This document shows positions 61,201 to 64,000 of a DNA stretch of 64,000 bases, one piece after another. Source of the DNA: Ancistrus triradiatus (taxonomy: Eukaryota > Chordata > Actinopteri > Siluriformes > Loricariidae); contig JAJAGP010000247.1 in NCBI GenBank assembly GCA_025084515.1, forward strand, positions 124,001 through 188,000, in the 5' to 3' direction. Both the position numbers and the translations under genes were made by a program. Position 1 is the stretch's first letter, and each line of letters starts with the position of its first letter. A model generated the notes under the pieces. That model was given only the letters and a program-made list of their open reading frames with translations, did no database searches and was not told where the DNA came from.

Positions 61201-62943
61201 TTTTGCACAGTACTGTACATAACCTATTGACATTGGCTATTTTTTGCCTGGGAAGAATTGAATAATAGTTTAATTTAATAATTTAATACTGAAGGTTATG
61301 TCTTTTTACGAGCATTGTGTACAGCACTGCCTACATGACAGTGCTTTGGTAGCCTAGTGGTTAAGGTGATGGACTGTGGACCAAAAGGTCCAGGGTTCAA
61401 ATCCCACCATGCTGCCACTGTTGGGTCCTTGAGCAAGGCCCTTAACCCTCAATTGCTTGGATTGTATGACTGTATAAATTGTAAGTCGCTCTGGATAAAT
61501 GACATAAATGTAAATGACAGAAATGAAATGGTAGCATTTTAATGTAAGCAAATATTAATGAGAATGCAGAAATGCAGTGGTGCAAATGGTGTTGCTTTGT
61601 TAAGCTAAGGCAATCACAAGACATAACACTGTTTCATTACCATCAACCCTAATGATTCAGACTTGTGTAACATTAGGGTGTTGTAGAGCCTACTTAGTGC
61701 ACTGTATGGCCAAGTGAACATCTTTAATATTAACTGCACAAAGAAATGAAGCCGGAACCATTTCGGCTGAAGAACTGAGTAAAATTACAGGTTTGTCAAA
61801 TACATTGCTGGAGTACATCGACCTCTGCGTGCACTACATCGTTCAAGCTCAGTATGATTCGGCCATAAGTCATTACATCATGGAGCTATAGCCACAACCT
61901 TGGACTCCCTCATCACGCCACACGTACACAACGGCAGCAGTTGTCACATAGATGTGATATATTCTGAACCGCACCGAGTAATGAGATGTTACCTCTGTCT
62001 GTGTTTGACAGAGCCCTACAGCCCTGCTGTGTGGGTGATGATGTTTGTAATGTGTCTGACCGTGGTGGCCATCACTGTCTTCGTGTTTGAGTACTTCAGT
62101 CCCGTTGGGTACAACCGCAGTCTGGTCAGCGCGAAAGGTAAGTTTCAGTCGGCCTGAAACTGCCCCGGAAATGAGGACAGATGTCTAAGATACCCCCGAC
62201 CTAATGTAGCGTGATCAATCTGAAATGACTAACCTGACAAAACATTTCCCTGAGGCATGATGGAAAAGGTCATTTTCATGTGCTGTTAGCTTGTTTCGAT
62301 TTTAATCTCCCTCTGATTAATGGTTTGTTTAACTTCAGTGAGGGGAAAATGTTTTGGAACTTGAAAAGCAACTGAACTGAACTGAAAAACCAACTGGGGT
62401 TTAGTAACCCTTCTGGGTACGGGGCTGCTTTTGGCTTTCACGTTCTACTGTCAGTACGTATTTATGGAGCTGTCACTTGATACAGTTGTTAGCAATGGGC
62501 AGTACTAAAACTACAAAGCCACTGGTCTGTAGGGGTGTCTACATACTTTGACCAGTGACATGCAGTCAGGCCCTTCTAACCCTTAGGGGTAACTATAACA
62601 AAAACATAATTCAATTCAAAACTGTGCTCTGTGCTTTCTTGGTTGCTCTAGGACGCATATCTGACTTTGACCATGATAAGGGTGAAAATCTAAAATACGA
62701 ATCTTTATTTAAGATCCTGGTGGGCCAACTTTCACCATTGGGAAGTCGGTGTGGCTGCTGTGGGGGATCGTCTTTAACAATTCAGTCCCCATTGAGAATC
62801 CCAAGGGCACCACGAGTAAGATCATGGTACTGGTCTGGGCTTTCTTCGCCGTCATCTTCCTGGCCAGCTACACAGCCAACCTGGCGGCATTCATGATCCA
62901 GGAGCAGTACATTGACACTGTTTCTGGACTGAGCGACAAAAAG
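27802..62943 (+). CDS. grin2c: NMDA receptor subunit GluN2C, coding exons 1-8 (3' part outside window)
   Basis: Glutamate-binding subunit of the heterotetrameric NMDA receptor, a ligand-gated cation channel of the postsynaptic membrane that pairs with glycine-binding GluN1. Eight exons join in phase (426+599+115+212+169+154+126+230 nt) to encode residues 1-677: signal peptide about 1-30, LIVBP-like amino-terminal domain to about 395, S1 to about 560, M1 about 565-585, re-entrant M2 about 612-630, M3 about 637-660. Seen directly: the glutamate-contact motif SLTINEER (S519, T521, R526), H493, pore asparagines N622/N623 and the gating motif SYTANLAAF (652-660). L640 is the GluN2C/2D-type residue at the M3 S/L site, where 2A/2B carry Ser. 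VVFEDN, FLDLPLE and VPCRRQSN segments favour 2C over 2D. S2, M4 and the tail are missing because the window ends. Fish may carry two co-orthologs (a/b); I cannot tell which this is. Confidence 0.93.
28590..28900. repeat. Possible dispersed repeat
   Basis: Text such as 'ttgtgtccgaaatagatacc' and 'agcactgtaggctgaattct' resembles a fish repeat by memory. No second copy is present in the window. Confidence 0.3.
29040..29102 (+). repeat. 3' end of the 11.9-kb dispersed repeat
   Basis: 'tgtaaagttgctttgagaca' and 'tccattgtaaaa...gctatata' match the end of 11925-12137. Confidence 0.6.
29160..29300. repeat. Diverged 'gggctcgagatgagac' repeat
   Basis: Alternating phrases of 'gactcaag', 'gtcgagacagagac' and 'ggacttgagaccag' resemble the repeat at 25690 and 40250. 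Heavily diverged. Confidence 0.35.
29815..29935 (+). repeat. 3' end of a dispersed repeat ('gctaataaagtgatcagt')
   Basis: The sequence 'tgactggctgattagatatt' followed by 'gctaataaagtgatcagtatgagt' is the end of a repeat whose body lies at about 45590-46215. Class not settled. Confidence 0.5.
30524..32048 (+). pseudogene. Near-full-length Tc1-like transposase, family A, broken
   Basis: About 1.5 kb with both termini ('ggtgcttgaaagtttgtgaa' left, 'tttcaagcaccactgta' right). The transposase starts at ATG 30897. The N-terminal DNA-binding part is split by several frameshifts (compare 'ggaggatttctgaggg' with 'ggagatttctgagg' in other copies). The catalytic domain is mostly kept: first Asp in WTDETK (GAT 31380-31382), second Asp in KDNDPKH (GAC 31654-31656) and Glu in DLNPIE (GAA 31759-31761), with the 34-residue spacing of DD34E. 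The frame 31477-31785 ends at a premature TGA after DLK. A frameshift lies between the first and second Asp. Not functional. Confidence 0.9.
33150..33275 (-). repeat. tRNA-like repeat (minus), second SINE type
   Basis: In reverse it reads 'ggctctgctgtaacagccag' then B box 'gggtttgaaccctgggctgg'. The layout matches 36836-36924. Confidence 0.45.
34684..35975 (-). pseudogene. Tc1-like element, family C, internally deleted transposase
   Basis: Inverted ends: 'acagtggcgtgaaaaagtg' at left and the 'cacttaagtgtgacaaacat' region at right. The minus-strand frame 35660-35103 keeps the N-terminal paired-like DNA-binding region (IIHKWRRHGTVVNLPRSGRP, TKITPRAQRRLIQKI). After an inserted T-rich tract (about 35266-35291) the frame degrades. 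Most of the catalytic core between the first Asp and the final Glu is missing. The C-terminal end survives at 35080-34815 (NYNNYAKM and ITNAWLQLLLL shadows). Dead copy. Confidence 0.85.
36517..36681 (+). mobile_element. tRNA-derived SINE
   Basis: Head 'gactgtggtagcctagcggg', B box 'ggttcaaatccc', tail 'ataagggcgtctgctaaat'. It lacks the 'ccttgagcaaggc' piece. 'atgatg' repeats near both ends suggest a target-site duplication. Confidence 0.85.
36722..36758. repeat. 14-bp tandem repeat, about 2.5 units
   Basis: Unit 'ttagcttttagcta' repeated directly after a SINE. Confidence 0.7.
36836..36924 (-). repeat. tRNA-like SINE head, second type (minus)
   Basis: Reverse reads 'ccggtagctcagttggcaac' (A-box like) and 'cctgggttcaatactgg' (B-box like), the best tRNA resemblance in the window. 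No folded tRNA with a proper anticodon arm follows, so it is a SINE head rather than a tRNA gene. Confidence 0.5.
37160..37360 (-). mobile_element. tRNA-derived SINE (minus)
   Basis: Starts 'tttacatttacatttacagc', contains 'agagcgacttacaattgata' and 'gtgggatttgaaccctgga', and ends in the complement of the tRNA-like head. Confidence 0.85.
37371..37512 (-). mobile_element. Truncated SINE (minus), adjacent to the previous copy
   Basis: Keeps the head half ('gggatttgaacccttgacc', 'gctaggctaccaaagtccc') but lacks most of the tail. It lies 10 bp from the full copy in the same orientation. Confidence 0.8.
37520..39149. other. Intron stretch, nothing recognised
   Basis: AT-rich sequence with a short (acag)n run at about 37580-37596. 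No repeat landmark or coding signal was seen up to the acceptor of coding exon 2. Confidence 0.5.
39150..39748 (+). CDS. grin2c: grin2c coding exon 2: bulk of the amino-terminal domain (residues 143-341)
   Basis: A 599-nt exon, acceptor 'cctttttcag' at 39140-39149 and donor GT at 39749 ('aa|gtgagt'). It starts in phase 0 and ends with two bases of a lysine codon. The product begins GDGSTFLQLG and covers most of the bilobed ATD, the domain that sets subunit assembly and allosteric control by zinc, protons and polyamines. Motifs shared with GluN2C include FKVMEEY, VYCSHEEA, FPVGLIS and VRDGVAIV. An N-D-T sequon lies near the 3' end. The open frame extends upstream to 39087 but that part is intronic. 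Confidence 0.95.
40250..40420. repeat. Dispersed 'gtagtcgagaccactag' repeat
   Basis: Reverse copy of the flanks at 25690-26625, sharing the 'tcatacaagaataaaaa' stretch and the alternating gag/gtc phrases. Confidence 0.55.
40495..41180. repeat. Probable decayed mobile element
   Basis: Begins 'ttccgatcctgcaatctgattggct', a phrase I associate with fish transposon ends, and has more CpG than the intron around it. Both strands carry broken frames with no recognisable domain. Class not assignable. Confidence 0.3.
41477..41592 (-). repeat. tRNA-like dispersed repeat fragment (minus)
   Basis: Reverse complement carries 'gtttgcatgtcctccttgtg' and 'agttcgatcccaaccctg', matching the general layout of the repeat at 45358-45560. 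Confidence 0.5.
42147..42261 (+). CDS. grin2c: grin2c coding exon 3: end of ATD (residues 342-380)
   Basis: 115-nt exon flanked by 'atctctatctgcag' and 'aag|gtgaga'. Its first base completes the lysine codon left by exon 2, and it ends in phase 0. The product holds an N-V-S sequon (N346), then FSFNSDGYLVNPT, the GluN2 signature near the end of the amino-terminal domain. It is short and easy to miss, because no methionine-initiated frame shows it cleanly. Confidence 0.93.
43071..43500. mobile_element. Tc1-like fragment, family B
   Basis: Left end 'tgtacagtgcaaaagtcttag', then non-coding remains of the transposase ('aaaaagtggtttcttggctg'). It abuts a family-A element at 43506. Confidence 0.75.
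43506..44500 (+). pseudogene. Tc1-like element, family A, internally deleted transposase
   Basis: Left terminus 'acagtggtgcttgaaggttt'. The transposase N-terminus from ATG 43868 is open to about 44167 (RTKEISEELR, HQSTVRQIVYKWRKF, SGRPTKITPRAR), a paired-type DNA-binding domain. The sequence then jumps from 'catggcagggctgcatg' (about 44210) to 'aatgggctaaaattcctcc', removing the catalytic core. The right terminus is truncated near 44500. Confidence 0.85.
44707..44916 (-). other. Unrecognised short frame
   Basis: 69-codon minus-strand frame with balanced composition. The opposite strand is open as well. No domain recognised. The region 44600-44900 is not a known repeat elsewhere in the window and may be part of an old element. 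Confidence 0.15.
45358..45560 (+). repeat. tRNA-like dispersed repeat ('ggcggcgtggtggctcggtg')
   Basis: Head resembles a tRNA (A-box-like 'tggctcggtggg', B-box-like 'gggttcaatccc'), followed by 'tgtgtggagtctgtatgtcc' and 'cagtttcctcccacagtcc', a very common fish repeat. Confidence 0.75.
45590..46215 (+). repeat. Body of a dispersed repeat ('tgtacagagtggttatctga')
   Basis: Carries long phrases ('cattgaccttaaggttcgac', 'ttctgctcaacacagttgta', 'ctggcaccaacaatcgtgcc') of a fish repeat whose typical 3' end appears at 29815-29935. No open frame. Confidence 0.6.
46664..47283 (-). pseudogene. Tc1-like fragment, family A (minus), decayed
   Basis: Terminus 'tttgaaagtttgtgaactc' followed by the 3' half of the transposase in reverse ('accaccaccatgtttcacag', 'ggagagcagtggctttct'). 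Many indels; the far terminus is missing. Confidence 0.75.
47857..48277. mobile_element. Tc1-like fragment, family B
   Basis: Left end 'agtactgtgcaaaagtcttag', right end 'taatggtggcgtaagacaattgc' in degenerate inverted form. Same internal landmarks as 8979-9669 and 43071-43500. Confidence 0.75.
49985..50235 (-). repeat. Copy of the 27.4-kb repeat segment (minus)
   Basis: Reverse complement of about 50000-50120 matches 27390-27470 (shared 'ggaattattacaa'). No intact frame. Confidence 0.45.
50919..51100 (-). mobile_element. tRNA-derived SINE (minus) with target-site duplication
   Basis: Begins 'acattacattttacatttac', lacks the 'attgtgggttaaggg' piece, and ends in the complement of the head. 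'gagttt' at 50913-50918 and 51101-51106 is a probable target-site duplication. Confidence 0.85.
51823..51872 (-). repeat. SINE tail fragment (minus)
   Basis: 'tacatttacatttcatcatt' followed by 'tcatccagagcgactta' matches the tail of the main SINE type, but with a variant sequence. Confidence 0.6.
52225..52436 (+). CDS. grin2c: grin2c coding exon 4: ATD-LBD linker and start of S1 (residues 381-451)
   Basis: 212-nt exon; acceptor 'tttcttttctctag' and a consensus donor (gc|gtaagt). The first codon GTG continues the lysine of exon 3 (WDK|VGN), so it is not a start. The product carries YPVWPRYG, HLTVATLEERPFVIVE and VPCRRQSN, which form the first strands of the S1 half of the glutamate-binding clamshell. 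An N-K-T sequon sits close to the 3' end. The VPCRRQSN segment is characteristic of GluN2C among the four GluN2 subunits as I remember them. Confidence 0.95.
54695..55478. mobile_element. PIF/Harbinger-like non-autonomous element with nested SINE
   Basis: The ends are inverted repeats ('aggctttttcacaccgagta' left; right end reads 'aggccttttgacaccaagta' in reverse) extending imperfectly for about 50 bp. TAA at 54692-54694 and 55479-55481 is a 3-bp duplication of the TWA type used by PIF/Harbinger elements. No transposase frame. About 190 bp of the 784 bp is a later SINE. Confidence 0.65.
55046..55236 (+). mobile_element. 5'-shortened SINE nested in the PIF/Harbinger-like element
   Basis: Starts inside the head ('aaggtactggactctggccc'), has B box 'ggttcaaatccc' and a complete tail 'gtcgctctggataagggg' ending in repeated 'aatgta'. 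Confidence 0.85.
57183..57993. mobile_element. 811-bp inverted-repeat element 0.4 kb upstream of coding exon 5
   Basis: The outer ends are imperfect inverted repeats ('catagacctatatacctaga' and, in reverse, 'catagacataatatacctga'). Inside them 'gccatattggtccaggcaa' (57252-57270) is matched exactly by its reverse complement at 57917-57935. No transposase frame. Layout fits a MITE or an intron foldback; superfamily unknown. Confidence 0.6.
58400..58568 (+). CDS. grin2c: grin2c coding exon 5: S1 ligand-binding core (residues 451-507)
   Basis: 169-nt exon with acceptor 'catgtccgcag' and donor 'gag|gtaatg'. It completes an alanine codon from exon 4 and ends in phase 0. The product includes the twin-cysteine KLCCKGFCIDILKKL stretch and LYLVTNGKHGK; H493 in KHGK corresponds to the GluN2 histidine that lines the glutamate pocket. 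The acceptor lies about 400 bp downstream of an 811-bp inverted-repeat element, and the donor lies about 240 bp upstream of a Tc1 fragment. Confidence 0.96.
58569..60833 (+). other. grin2c: grin2c intron between coding exons 5 and 6 (2.3 kb)
   Basis: Contains the Tc1 family-A copy at 58812-59642. 59650-60830 shows no recognised repeat or coding signal. Confidence 0.95.
58812..59642 (+). pseudogene. Tc1-like element, family A, internally deleted (831 bp)
   Basis: Both termini are present ('acagtggtgcttgaaagttt' left, 'acttaagcaccactg' right). The transposase starts at ATG 59174, loses frame after about 20 codons through a short deletion, and resumes as HKTISKEFEHHQSRVRQNVY, SGRPTKISPRAKR and NNNGVHGRVARRKP. 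It then breaks at 'gtggacaagg' straight into the right terminal region, so the whole catalytic domain is missing. Confidence 0.88.
60834..60987 (+). CDS. grin2c: grin2c coding exon 6: glutamate-contact segment of S1 (residues 508-559)
   Basis: 154-nt exon. The acceptor ends 'ctctttgtaag', so its last five bases look like a donor, but the frame GEV|VYKRADMAIGS is only kept by this choice. It carries SLTINEER (S519, T521, R526), whose Ser, Thr and Arg bind glutamate in GluN2 subunits, and an N-G-T sequon near the pre-M1 helix. The donor is 'ctg g|gtaata', phase 1. Confidence 0.96.
61170..61220. mobile_element. End of a Tc1-like family-B element
   Basis: 'taatggtggcctaagacttt' and 'tgcacagtactgtaca' match the family-B terminus. 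Only the end is recognisable. Confidence 0.65.
61344..61518 (+). mobile_element. tRNA-derived SINE
   Basis: Head 'ttggtagcctagtggttaag', B box 'ggttcaaatccc', tail shortened ('gtcgctctggataaatgaca'). Confidence 0.85.
62012..62137 (+). CDS. grin2c: grin2c coding exon 7: pre-M1 and M1 (residues 559-601)
   Basis: 126-nt exon, acceptor 'tctgtgtttgacag', donor 'aaag|gtaagt', phase 1 at both ends. The first two bases complete the glutamate of FLE|PYSPAVW. The hydrophobic M1 helix spans about 565-585 and ends in FEYFSPVGYNRS, the conserved junction into the cytoplasmic M1-M2 loop. Confidence 0.95.
62138..62713 (+). other. grin2c: grin2c intron between coding exons 7 and 8 (576 bp)
   Basis: Shortest intron of the gene in this window. 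No repeat recognised. An open frame that enters exon 8 from 62555 is in another reading frame and is an artefact. Confidence 0.95.
62714..62943 (+). CDS. grin2c: grin2c coding exon 8: M2 pore loop and M3 (residues 601-677)
   Basis: 230-nt exon, donor 'aaaaag|gtaaag'. The acceptor 'ctttatttaag' has a weak pyrimidine tract, but the phase-1 join gives the expected D-P-G-G-P-T-F-T-I-G-K. The pore loop contains FTIGKSVWLLWGIVFNNS with N622/N623, the asparagines controlling calcium permeability and magnesium block. M3 has L640 at the S/L site and the SYTANLAAF gate. The exon ends SGLSDKK, where S2 begins in the next exon, beyond this window. Confidence 0.95.
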
Positions 62944-64000
62944 GTAAAGTGGTTATCTTTTAATTTGCACTAATTGAATTGCACAGCTGCGTTGTCCAAT
63001 CATCTGCGCCGTGAAGTGAATGTTTTATGAAGCAGATCATCTTATCTGATTCTGAGCACACCACATGCTGTGAATCTGCTTCAGGATTGAAAATGAATAT
63101 TGATATGATTTTATGAATCGTATATGCGATTTTAGAGGGGGGTGAGGGGGGGGGGTGTCTAATTTTTATTAGAACAAGTCTTACAAACACACCTGCGTAC
63201 AAATTCCATCTGTCTTCTGAACTACGTTCACCACAGAAGTATGAGTGTAATCCAATCCTCAGTGAAATAGTATTTGCCCCAAAAATGGGCATTTTATTTA
63301 ATTATGCCTATTAAATATGCAAAAGCAAATTGCGTCCACCATGTAGCCAGCAATAATACTGAAAGAATGGCAAATATTAAAGTAGGGAAAAAACTACTTT
63401 AAAGTAGAAAAAGACCATTAAAACAACATATGTACTGTATAATGATTCATTTGTTAGTAAGTTTCTTTTTCTCATTTAAAAAACATTAGGCTGTATGGAT
63501 ATTCATGAATATGCAACTTAGAAACCACTATGCTGGCTAGTCAGCTGCTAATTAGCATTATTGATGGGATTGATGGGAATTCACAATAATTATAGAAAAT
63601 ACAGTAATGTACTGTTACGACCCTGTCTGCTTACAATAGGACAGGTACATACAGTGGTGTGAAAAAGTGTTTGCCCCCTTCCTAATTTCCTGTTTTGCAT
63701 GTTTGTCACACTTAAGTGGTTCGGAACATCAAACCAATTTAAATATTAGCCAAAGACAACACAAGTAAACACAAAATGCAGTTTTTCAGTGAAGGTGGTT
63801 ATTATTAATGAAGAAAAAAATCCAAACTTACATGGCCCGGTGTGAAAAAGTGATTGCCCCCTAAACCTAATAACTGGTTGGGCCACCCTTAGCAGCAACA
63901 ACTGCAACCAAGCGTTTGTGATAACTTGCAATGAGTCTCTCACAGCATTATGGAGGACTTTTTTCCACTCATCTTTGCAGAATTGTTGTCATTCAGCCAC
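62944..64000 (+). other. grin2c: Start of the grin2c intron after coding exon 8, cut by the window end
   Basis: Includes a G-rich tract at 63136-63157 and the start of a family-C Tc1 element at 63650. The next expected exon (beginning of S2) was not found. Confidence 0.9.
63650..64000 (-). mobile_element. Tc1-like element, family C (minus), cut by the window end
   Basis: Terminus 'acagtggtgtgaaaaagtgt' and following text match the copy at 34684-35975 closely. The minus-strand frame 63943-63746 corresponds to the same 3' region of the transposase as 35030-34815. Confidence 0.85.

Larger units (their letters stand above)
60988..62011 (+). other. grin2c: grin2c intron between coding exons 6 and 7 (1.0 kb)
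   Basis: Contains a family-B Tc1 scrap at about 61170-61220 and a SINE at 61344-61518. The remainder is unremarkable. Confidence 0.95.

Noticed and set aside
62555..62896. 113-codon + strand frame over exon 8
   Set aside because: It is out of frame with the strongly conserved pore sequence (FNNSVPIENP) and is a shadow.
1..64000. CRISPR array, phage, operon or other prokaryotic-type system
   Set aside because: No regularly spaced short repeats, no compact gene clusters, and clear vertebrate exons throughout. The repeats present are eukaryotic mobile elements.

Overview
This is vertebrate DNA, almost certainly from a ray-finned fish. It is AT-rich, has large introns with canonical GT/AG splice sites, and is full of fish-type Tc1/mariner elements and tRNA-derived SINEs. 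The dominant SINE (tail 'gtcgctctggataagggc') and the Tc1 load suggest an ostariophysan such as a catfish or characin. That order-level guess rests on memory of similar repeats and is weak. The only protein-coding gene I can support is the NMDA-type glutamate receptor subunit GluN2C (grin2c) on the + strand. Eight coding exons lie at 27786-28227, 39150-39748, 42147-42261, 52225-52436, 58400-58568, 60834-60987, 62012-62137 and 62714-62943. Their phases join without conflict and give residues 1-677: signal peptide, amino-terminal domain, S1 ligand-binding half, M1, pore loop M2 and M3. The S2 half, M4 and the cytoplasmic tail lie beyond base 64000, so the gene is cut by the window edge. Leucine at the M3 'S/L site' and the close match of ATD and linker segments point to 2C rather than 2A/2B (2D is less likely). 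Layout: 1-2045 is comparatively repeat-poor and holds one or two probable non-coding 5'UTR exons with short upstream ORFs. 2046-6901 is a ~2.4 kb segment present twice around a 100-N gap, most likely an assembly duplication of two haplotypes. The rest of the 26-kb first intron (to 27785) holds Tc1-like, pogo-like and SINE copies plus a few quieter stretches that could be regulatory. From 28 to 64 kb the introns hold at least four Tc1-like families (one near-full-length but broken transposase at 30.5-32.0 kb), a PIF/Harbinger-like element with a SINE nested in it, an 811-bp inverted-repeat element and many SINEs. All transposase reading frames I could check are frameshifted, truncated or internally deleted. 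I saw no operon, CRISPR, phage or other prokaryotic-type system. The most notable items are the predicted 5'UTR with a junction-spanning uORF in frame with the receptor start, a pre-miRNA-like hairpin at 24005-24072, the false-duplication signature at the N gap, and several nested transposon insertions with readable target-site duplications.
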